Notes under the pieces: generated by a model
The model's database searches: none
Told to the model about the DNA's origin: nothing
What the model saw: the letters and a program-made list of their open reading frames with translations, nothing else
Made by a program: the position numbers and the translations under genes
From: Flavobacteriaceae bacterium UBA3078
Lineage (GTDB): Bacteria; Bacteroidota; Bacteroidia; Flavobacteriales; Flavobacteriaceae
DNA length: 7,314 bases
Assembly (NCBI GenBank): GCA_002366675.1
Contig: DFBO01000061.1
Location: 1-7,314 of the forward strand
Direction of reading: 5' to 3'
Shown: positions 1-4,965 of the stretch, in pieces
Layout of the letters: the number at the start of each line of letters is the position of its first letter
How positions within the stretch are numbered: the first letter of the stretch is position 1

Positions 1-18
1 TTAACAAACTTACTTATT

Positions 19-66
19 TTATCATTTATGATAACCAAAACACTGCACTTAATTATCATTTTTGGT
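19..66. promoter_or_regulatory. Candidate operator: palindrome plus extra half-site upstream of the XRE regulator
   Basis: Bases 19-34 read TTATCATTTATGATAA: two perfect 7-base arms (TTATCAT and ATGATAA) around a 2-base spacer. A third copy of TTATCAT lies at 53-59. The sequence ACCAAAA (34-40) is also mirrored by TTTTGGT (60-66). The dyads lie 24-71 bases before the start of an XRE-type regulator, which is where small phage- or element-type repressors of this family commonly bind to control their own gene. Operator function is inferred from position and symmetry. I could not find a convincing TAnnTTTG promoter element in 1-89. Confidence 0.5.
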
Positions 67-89
67 AACTAGATAATTAGTAGTTTAAA

Positions 90-314
90 ATGGAAGATAA
101 AAAGCAGTTACAACTAGCAATTGGAAAGCGAATTAAATCCTTAAGAGAAGAAAAAGGTATTCCTCAACAAGACCTTGCTGCAAAGTGTAACCTTGAAAAA
201 TCTAACTTAAGTCGCCTAGAAGCTGGTGGTACTAACCCTACTATTTATACTTTAAAAAGGATAGCAGATAATCTTGAAGTAAGCCTTAGTGATATAGTAA
301 GTTTTGATAAGTAA
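90..314 (+). CDS. XRE-family helix-turn-helix transcriptional regulator (74 aa)
   Basis: This small cytoplasmic DNA-binding protein consists of almost nothing but one Cro/C1-type (HTH_3) domain, roughly residues 11-70. Visible family features are the first helix (IGKRIKSLREEKGIPQQDLA, residues 11-30), the recognition helix around residues 36-43 and the typical SRLEAG turn (41-46). These are followed by the NPTIYTLKRIADNLEVSLSDI tail pattern of helices 4-5. There is no sensor, peptidase or toxin/antitoxin domain. The ATG at 90 gives the usual length; it has no Shine-Dalgarno sequence, as is normal in Bacteroidota. A palindrome just upstream (19-34) suggests autoregulation. It converges on the RadC-family gene, so the two are separate transcripts. 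Similar single-domain regulators are common on mobile elements, but the regulated target cannot be read from this window; the whole left module is a possible one. The family call is very secure, the role is not. Confidence 0.9.
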   Translation: MEDKKQLQLAIGKRIKSLREEKGIPQQDLAAKCNLEKSNLSRLEAGGTNPTIYTLKRIADNLEVSLSDIVSFDK

Positions 315-408
315 TATTCGCTATTAATACTAATCTGTATAACTTCTAGGGTTTAATTTTCACCTAAAAAAAGGTGGTGTTCTCTCTAGCTTACAAACTC
401 ATAATAGT

Positions 409-464
409 TAAAAAAGTCCCTCTTTTTCCAATTTACTATATATATAAATGGAAAAAACAGGACT
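409..464 (-). terminator. Intrinsic terminator of the RadC-family gene
   Basis: Bases 415-430 and 449-464 form an inverted repeat matching at 13 of 16 positions, with three central mismatches and an A/T-rich loop. Read on the minus strand, the stem ends in GGACT and runs straight into a tract of six T (complement of 410-415). The stem begins two bases after the stop codon of the 466-900 gene. Stem followed by a U-tract is the standard intrinsic terminator layout. The same hairpin could also slow plus-strand transcription coming from the XRE gene, but there is no U-tract on that side. Confidence 0.75.
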
Positions 465-465
465 A

Positions 466-900
466 TTACATCAATCCATTATCTGAGAAACTAAAAAAAT
501 TATCTTTGGTAATGATTAAGTGGTCTAGTAAAGATATATCTAGATACTGTCCTGCTTTTTTTAGCTTTTCAGTTATCTTTTTATCTCCTTCACTTGGAGT
601 TAAGTTGCAACTAGGGTGATTATGTGATATAATAATGCTTGATGCATTACATTTTAGGGCTACAGAGAATACTAATTTAGCATCGACCACAGTACCTGAA
701 TTTCCACCTTTAGACATTGGATATACTCCCAATACAACATTGGCTCTATTTAAAAGAATAATTTTAAATTCTTCTTGATATTCTATGATATTTTTATCCC
801 AAGATTCTAGTAAAATTTTAAAACTATCTTTGCTGTTCTTTACTTTTAGTTTCTTTTGCTTACTATTTGAGTATGAGACACTTATTTCTGATATTTTCAT
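466..900 (-). CDS. RadC-family JAB/MPN-domain protein (144 aa, JAB domain only)
   Basis: The protein carries a JAB/MPN metalloprotease-like fold as in RadC. The N-terminal part has the YQEEFKIILLNRANVVLG strand region (41-58) with the conserved Glu at 43 or 44. Residues 93-106 carry the metal-site signature H-N-H-P-S...P-S-E-G-D (His93, His95, Ser103, Asp106). Housekeeping RadC (about 220 residues) has an additional N-terminal helix-hairpin-helix part; this 144-residue copy lacks it and resembles the short YeeS/YkfG-type copies found on phages, plasmids and integrated elements. The biochemical role of RadC-family proteins is unresolved; the old link to DNA repair has been questioned. One oddity is that the residue after HNHPS is Cys98, where Gly is usual; the predicted metal ligands are intact. 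The ATG at 900 is the first in frame and gives a normal family N-terminus. The gene is followed by its own terminator (409-464). Confidence 0.88.
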   Translation of the reverse strand: MKISEISVSYSNSKQKKLKVKNSKDSFKILLESWDKNIIEYQEEFKIILLNRANVVLGVYPMSKGGNSGTVVDAKLVFSVALKCNASSIIISHNHPSCNLTPSEGDKKITEKLKKAGQYLDISLLDHLIITKDNFFSFSDNGLM

Positions 901-920
901 TGTTTTTAGTGTTAAAATAG

Positions 921-951
921 TTGACTTTCTAGTTTTTTTCTTATACCTTTG
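921..951 (+). promoter_or_regulatory. Promoter-like site of the Bacteroidota type, pointing right
   Basis: TTGAC (921-925) is followed, with 20 bases between TTG and the next element, by TACCTTTG (944-951). This is a full match to TAnnTTTG, with a -33 TTG at near-normal spacing. Transcription would start near 957 and run into a stretch with no plus-strand gene. It is therefore either the promoter of an unannotated RNA or a chance match in AT-rich DNA; the element is short enough that chance is a serious possibility. Confidence 0.35.
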
Positions 952-957
952 TCAAAG

Positions 958-1065
958 AAAGTTTTCTTTCCTGCAAGCAGGGAAAAATCTTTAACAAATT
1001 GGTACAATTATAGTGAGGGGAAAAACCAATAAAGTTTTCTTTCTTTTGGTTCTTTTCTTTCTTTT
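958..1065 (+). repeat. Short pyrimidine direct repeats (TTTTCTTTC family)
   Basis: The 13-base string AAAGTTTTCTTTC occurs at 958-970 and again at 1031-1043. The second copy is extended into TTTTCTTTCTTTT (1035-1047), which repeats exactly at 1053-1065, an 18-base period. Together 1035-1065 is a pyrimidine-rich tract broken only by GG (1048-1049). It lies upstream of the leftward RadC-family gene, where its complement would be a GAAAGAAAA purine tract. It may be a binding site, a replication slippage product or simple low-complexity DNA. Confidence 0.55.
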
Positions 1066-1212
1066 AAGACCATCACAAACACATTAGTAATTTTTCACAC
1101 TTACCTTCAGGATAATTAATTATAGCTATGTACATCAAACAAACTGGTTGGTAGGGTGCATTTTTATTTTTGAAGGTCTGTTCAAACAAGAACTTTATTG
1201 AGCTAATAAATA

Positions 1213-1243
1213 TAGCCCTGTCTAAAATCAATAGACAAGGCTA
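1213..1243 (-). terminator. Terminator-like hairpin after the 131-aa gene
   Basis: The 12-base arms TAGCCCTGTCTA (1213-1224) and TAGACAAGGCTA (1232-1243) pair at 11 of 12 positions around a 7-base loop. The hairpin lies 5 bases beyond the stop codon of the leftward gene. On the minus strand it is followed by TATTTATTAG, a U-rich but interrupted tail; on the plus strand it is followed by GTATTTTA. It is most likely the end of the 131-residue gene's transcript and could act in both directions. Confidence 0.55.
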
Positions 1244-1248
1244 GTATT

Positions 1249-1644
1249 TTACATTGAAGGTTCTAATATGCCGTTTTCCGAAAACACATTGGAATTTGCA
1301 ATCACATTCTGCTCTTGTTTTGCAGGAGAATGTACTGGCTTTAATTCATCTTCAGATTTATAAATCCACCTGTGATTTAAGGTGATTTCTTCACCTGTCT
1401 CCTTGACAACATAATTAAAAGGCTCACAAACCTCTTTAACTATTCCTCCTGGCATTTGGGTACCAACAAGTGATTCACATACATCTTCATCAAATGTTGA
1501 AGGTATGAATGCTCTTTTTGCTGTAACGTAAAAATTGCCAGTCTCTTTGGACTTAACCATTTCAATGCCACCTTGGAGTTCCAGAACAAAGAATGAAGTT
1601 CCATCATCCTTGTCTCTCTGTTTGTAACTAATAATTCTTACCAT
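1249..1644 (-). CDS. Conserved-looking hypothetical protein (131 aa), function unknown
   Basis: I cannot assign a function. The protein is soluble, with no signal peptide or membrane segment. Residues 1-95 alternate hydrophobic and polar residues in a way that suggests a compact, mostly beta fold. Notable patches are MVRIISYKQR (1-10), a SFFVLELQGGIEMV stretch (17-30), VTAKRAFIPSTFDEDVC (40-56) and PGGIVKEVCEPFNYVV (65-80), with Cys at 56 and 73. From about residue 98 the tail is rich in Glu, Ser, Asn and Gln and looks disordered. I recall similar small proteins in Bacteroidota genomes, often uncharacterised and near element-type genes, but cannot verify that here. The ATG at 1644 is preceded by A/T-rich sequence without a Shine-Dalgarno match. 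It is transcribed away from the restriction-modification operon, sharing a 428-base divergent region with it. A hairpin follows its stop codon. That it is a real gene is supported by its length, its amino-acid composition and the flanking signals. Confidence 0.7.
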   Translation of the reverse strand: MVRIISYKQRDKDDGTSFFVLELQGGIEMVKSKETGNFYVTAKRAFIPSTFDEDVCESLVGTQMPGGIVKEVCEPFNYVVKETGEEITLNHRWIYKSEDELKPVHSPAKQEQNVIANSNVFSENGILEPSM

Positions 1645-1763
1645 TTTTCTAAAGTTTTTGAGTTAAAAATTGACCACTTAGGAAATCATTTGTCTACAGT
1701 ATATAAATCACAACTATCACCTTGTATTTATTATCCTGCTAGAAAAATTACTTACCTATATAT

Positions 1764-1830
1764 GTGGTAGGGGGAGTTCTCCCTGTAAATGAGTGGGGGT
1801 ACTTGAGCCTAGGGTCCTCTACACTCTCAC
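1764..1830. other. GC-enriched, possibly structured patch (RNA or cis-element candidate)
   Basis: By eye 37 of 67 bases are G or C (about 55%), whereas the next 50 bases are almost all A/T. Inside it GGGA (1773-1776) can pair with TCCC across a 4-base loop, GAGTG (1791-1795) can pair with CACTC (1822-1826), and the 6-base palindrome CCTAGG is present. Local GC islands in AT-rich genomes often mark structured RNAs, and plus-strand terminator hairpins follow within about 120 bases. The strand, ends and function are not determined; a long leader of either divergent gene or a recognition site on a mobile element would look similar. Confidence 0.35.
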
Positions 1831-1882
1831 AAAGCATCAATAAAATATTTTTTATAATTTTTTTAGTACATTTATGCTAATG

Positions 1883-1908
1883 TATGGAGCTAGACTCCAT
1901 ATCTTTTT
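1883..1908 (+). terminator. Terminator-like hairpin, plus strand (first of two)
   Basis: TATGGAG (1883-1889) pairs perfectly with CTCCATA (1895-1901) around the loop CTAGA and is followed by TCTTTTT (1902-1908). Stem plus T-tract reads as an intrinsic terminator on the plus strand. There is no plus-strand gene upstream within 1.5 kb, so its client is unknown. Confidence 0.5.
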
Positions 1909-1919
1909 CATAGCAATTT

Positions 1920-1947
1920 CCACCTCCTTATAGGGGGGTGGTTTTTT
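1920..1947 (+). terminator. Strong intrinsic terminator, plus strand (second of two)
   Basis: CCACCTCC (1920-1927) pairs with GGGGGTGG (1934-1941), with one G-T wobble, across a short loop, and six T follow directly (1942-1947). This is a GC-rich stem with an immediate U-tract, oriented rightwards. It sits about 125 bases before the SNF2 gene start, so it could end a small transcript from the preceding region or attenuate transcription entering the operon from upstream. Confidence 0.7.
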
Positions 1948-2022
1948 ATTAGATTTATACCTCTAAAAAAATGTAAAAAATTAATTAATAAGAACGACCT
2001 ACATAGTCTTACAATAAAATCT

Positions 2023-2030
2023 TAAATTTG
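2023..2030 (+). promoter_or_regulatory. Candidate -7 element of the SNF2-mod-res operon
   Basis: TAAATTTG matches the Bacteroidota -7 consensus TAnnTTTG. It would place transcription start near 2036, about 36 bases before the ATG at 2073 and downstream of the terminator at 1920-1947. I do not see a clear TTTG/TTG -33 element at the expected distance (about 1997-2003), so the assignment is tentative. Confidence 0.4.
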
Positions 2031-2072
2031 AGGTTCAACAAAAAAGCTATAAAAGAGTAATAACATATTTTA

Positions 2073-4961
2073 ATGATTACAGACTACCAAGCCAAATACT
2101 TTGCTCACCAATTAACTAGAAGACTTCCTGCAAATGATATAGGTAAGTTTACTGCTTCATTGCAGGATGCTCAGGTAGATATGAACCCACATCAAGTAGA
2201 AGCTGCTTTATTTGCTTTTCAATCTCCTTTGTCTAAAGGTGCTCTTTTAGCTGATGAAGTTGGTCTAGGAAAAACTATTGAAGCTGGTATTATCATTTCT
2301 CAAAAGTGGGCAGAGAGAAAAAGAAAACTACTTATTATCTGTCCTGCTAACTTAAGAAAACAATGGAATCAAGAGTTATCAGATAAGTTCTTTATTCCTT
2401 CAACTGTACTAGAGTCACAATCTTTTAACAAGTTGAAAAAACAAGGCAAAAGAAACCCTTTTGACCAAGAACAAATAATTTTAGCATCATTCCAATTTAT
2501 AAGGTCTAAAGAAGAGTTTGTTAGAATGATAGATTGGGATTTAGTTATTATTGATGAAGCTCATAGACTAAGAAATGTTTACAAACCTAAAAATAAAATA
2601 GCTAATGCAATTAAATCTGCTATACAACATGCTCCTAAAATATTACTTACAGCTACTCCTTTACAAAACTCAATTCTAGAATTGTATGGATTGGTAAGTT
2701 TTATTGATGAGTATGCTTTTGGAGATTTAAAAAGCTTTAAAACACAGTTTGGTAAAATAACTACAGAAGATTCTTTTTTAGATTTAAAACAAAGATTAAA
2801 GCCAGTTTGTAAAAGAACTTTAAGAAGACAAGTTTTAGAATATATTAACTATACAAATAGAATTGCTATTGTTGAAGAGTACATTCCTTTTCAAGATGAA
2901 AAAATTCTGTATGATATGGTATCAGAGTATTTACAAACTCCTAAATTATATGCTTTACCTAATAGCCAAAGACAGTTAATGACTTTAATTTTAAGAAAAT
3001 TATTAGCCTCATCAACTTATGCTATTTCAGGTACTTTAGAGGCTTTAGAAAAAAAGTTAAAAGCTATATTAAAAGACCAAAAACACCTTAATAGGAAAGT
3101 AGAATTAGGCATTGAATTTGAAACCATTGATGAACTTGAAGAAGAATGGGGAGATGAAGACTTTAATTCTTTTGAATTACTTTCTGAAGAAGAGCTAGAC
3201 GAAGTACAAACTGAATTAGATAATGTTTCTACATTTAAAGAATTAGCTATTTCTATTAAGAAAAATGCAAAAGGAGAAAAACTTCTCACAGCTTTAACTA
3301 AAGGTTTTGAAAAACTTGAAGAATTAGGTGCTAACCAAAAAGCAATCATATTTACTGAATCTACTAGAACACAAAGATATTTAGCAGACCATTTAACTAA
3401 CAATGGCTACAAAGACAAAATAGTTTTGTTCAATGGCTCAAATAATGATGCTAAATCTAAACAGATTTATAAAGATTGGATTGAAGAACATAAAGGTACA
3501 GATAGAGTTAGTGGAGCAAGAGCAGCAGATATGCGACAAGCTATTGTAGACTATTTTAGAAACACAGCAACTATATTAATTGCTACTGAAGCTGCTGCTG
3601 AAGGTATCAATCTACAATTCTGTTCCTTATTGGTAAATTATGATATGCCTTGGAATCCACAAAGAATTGAACAGCGCATTGGAAGAATACATAGGTATGG
3701 TCAAAAACATGATGTTGTAGTTATTAATTTCTTAAACCAATCTAATGAAGCAGACCAAAGAGTTTACGAGTTACTAGACCAAAAATTTCAACTTTTTAAT
3801 GGTGTTTTTGGAGCTTCTGATGAAGTTTTAGGTAGTATCAGTTCTGGTGTTGATTTTGAAAAAAGAATTGCTCAAATCTATCAAGAATGTAGACAACCTT
3901 CAGAAATAAAAAATGCTTTTGACGTACTCCAACATGAAATGGATGAAAGTATTAATACTAGAATTGATGCAACCAGAGAGCAGTTGTTAGAGCATTTTGA
4001 TGATGAAGTACATCTAAAACTTAAGGTGAACCTAGAGAAAGGTAAAAGCTATTTAAATCAATACGAAAACTGGTTATGGGCTGTTACTAAACACTACTTA
4101 AATGGATATGCTGAATTTGATTTTAAAAAAGATATTTTCAGACTTAAAAAGAATCCATTCCCTCAGTTTAAAATTAATGAAGGTCCTTATCAATTATTAA
4201 AAAGTGGTGATGCAATCAAGAAATCACAACAAGAACTAGATAGTGATGCCAATCTATATAGAATAGGACATCCTTTAGCTAAACAAATAGTAGAAGCATG
4301 TAAAACCAAAACACTAAAAATAAAAAAAGTGATTTTTGACTATTCTAATCACCCTAAAAACATGGCTGTATTGGAAGATTATGTAGGTTTTAAAGGAACA
4401 ATCAGGGTAAGCCAATTAAGTATTCTATCTTTTGAAGAAGAAGATTATTTACTAATTCAAGCTTTAGATGAAAAAGGTAATATTGTTGAGAGTGAAATAG
4501 CTCAAAAAATGTTTAGTTTACCTGCTAAAGCAGCACATGATATTACTTTTCCAGAAGAAGTAGACACCACCTTAAAGGAGTTATTTAATGCTCAAAAACA
4601 AGAAGTGTTAGAAGATAATTTGCAGCGTAATGCAGCATTCTTTGACCAAGAGTATGATAAGTTAGATAAGTGGGCAGATGACATGAAGATTAGCCTAGAA
4701 AGAGAAATAAAAGATTTTGATGCAGAGATAAAATTACGCAAAGCTGAAGCAAGAAAAACCCTAGATTTACAAACTAAAGTGAAAGAGCAACGAGCTATTA
4801 AAGAATTAGAAAAAAAACGTAATGAAAAAAGAAAACATCTCTTTGAAGCACAAGACCAAATAGATGATAAAAAAGATGATGTTTTAAGTAATATTGAAGA
4901 GCGTTTAGCACAAAGAATAGTAGAAAAAGAATTATTTACCATTGAGTGGGAATTGATATAA
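2073..4961 (+). CDS. SNF2/RapA-like superfamily 2 DEAH ATPase (962 aa), defence-associated
   Basis: This is an ATP-dependent, double-strand DNA translocase-type motor (HepA/COG0553-like), cytoplasmic. Lobe 1 has motif I DEVGLGKTIEAG (61-72), motif II DEAH (161-164) and motif III TATP (193-196). Lobe 2 begins near 421 and has motif V ATEAAAEGIN (504-513) and motif VI QRIGRIHRYGQ (534-544). The motor is complete, but the Walker A lies only about 64 residues from the start, so the N-terminal domain that RapA has before its motor is absent. Between the lobes (about 320-420) is a Glu-rich, coiled-coil-like insert, and in lobe 2 an extra segment (about 470-495, containing KGTDRVSGARAADMRQ). The C-terminal third has no motif I recognise and ends in a highly charged coiled coil (about 850-950). 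No nuclease motif is visible. It is first in an operon with mod and res. RapA itself (RNA polymerase recycling) is an unlikely identity given this context; DISARM DrmD is a related SNF2 protein but its partner genes differ. Confidence 0.9.
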   Translation: MITDYQAKYFAHQLTRRLPANDIGKFTASLQDAQVDMNPHQVEAALFAFQSPLSKGALLADEVGLGKTIEAGIIISQKWAERKRKLLIICPANLRKQWNQELSDKFFIPSTVLESQSFNKLKKQGKRNPFDQEQIILASFQFIRSKEEFVRMIDWDLVIIDEAHRLRNVYKPKNKIANAIKSAIQHAPKILLTATPLQNSILELYGLVSFIDEYAFGDLKSFKTQFGKITTEDSFLDLKQRLKPVCKRTLRRQVLEYINYTNRIAIVEEYIPFQDEKILYDMVSEYLQTPKLYALPNSQRQLMTLILRKLLASSTYAISGTLEALEKKLKAILKDQKHLNRKVELGIEFETIDELEEEWGDEDFNSFELLSEEELDEVQTELDNVSTFKELAISIKKNAKGEKLLTALTKGFEKLEELGANQKAIIFTESTRTQRYLADHLTNNGYKDKIVLFNGSNNDAKSKQIYKDWIEEHKGTDRVSGARAADMRQAIVDYFRNTATILIATEAAAEGINLQFCSLLVNYDMPWNPQRIEQRIGRIHRYGQKHDVVVINFLNQSNEADQRVYELLDQKFQLFNGVFGASDEVLGSISSGVDFEKRIAQIYQECRQPSEIKNAFDVLQHEMDESINTRIDATREQLLEHFDDEVHLKLKVNLEKGKSYLNQYENWLWAVTKHYLNGYAEFDFKKDIFRLKKNPFPQFKINEGPYQLLKSGDAIKKSQQELDSDANLYRIGHPLAKQIVEACKTKTLKIKKVIFDYSNHPKNMAVLEDYVGFKGTIRVSQLSILSFEEEDYLLIQALDEKGNIVESEIAQKMFSLPAKAAHDITFPEEVDTTLKELFNAQKQEVLEDNLQRNAAFFDQEYDKLDKWADDMKISLEREIKDFDAEIKLRKAEARKTLDLQTKVKEQRAIKELEKKRNEKRKHLFEAQDQIDDKKDDVLSNIEERLAQRIVEKELFTIEWELI

Positions 4962-4965
4962 AATT

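Larger units (their letters stand above)
901..1248. other. Gene-free region between the RadC-family gene and the 131-aa gene
   Basis: I see no credible open reading frame here on either strand. The stretch holds a plus-strand promoter-like site (921-951), a small hairpin with arms CCTGC (970-974) and GCAGG (977-981) extended by T/A pairs, three copies of TTTTCTTTC (962, 1035, 1053), and the terminator-like hairpin at 1213-1243. The radC-like gene must be expressed from within or beyond this region on the minus strand, but I found no CAAAnnTA (minus-strand -7) match close to its start. Confidence 0.6.
1645..2072. other. Divergent intergenic region with structured elements
   Basis: This stretch separates the leftward 131-residue gene from the rightward SNF2-mod-res operon and contains no convincing protein gene. 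Its contents in order are an AT-rich part, a GC-enriched dyad-containing patch (1764-1830), very AT-rich DNA (1831-1880), two plus-strand terminator-like hairpins (1883-1908, 1920-1947) and a -7-like element (2023-2030). The only plus-strand mini reading frame across the hairpins (1874-1933, 19 codons) has no ribosome-binding signal and is not called. Confidence 0.6.

Noticed and set aside
361..376. Short hairpin CACCT-AGGTG after the XRE gene, considered as its terminator
   Set aside because: The stem is only 5 bases and no T-tract follows on the plus strand.
436..447. Short TA dinucleotide run, considered as a slippage or phase-variation tract
   Set aside because: It is only a few units long and lies in the loop of the radC-like terminator, outside any gene or promoter.
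374..994. Plus-strand open frames at 374-619 and 785-994
   Set aside because: They overlap the RadC-family gene in antisense or its leader, have Phe/Ser/Leu-rich composition typical of the complement of A-rich coding DNA, and show no motif.
1874..1933. Nineteen-codon plus-strand reading frame spanning both terminator-like hairpins, considered as a leader peptide
   Set aside because: It has no ribosome-binding signal and no run of regulatory codons, and its length is expected by chance.
3017..4942. Minus-strand open frames at 3017-3403 and 4592-4942
   Set aside because: They lie entirely inside the SNF2 ATPase gene, are Ser-rich shadows of its Glu/Lys-rich coiled-coil segments, and have no domain signal.
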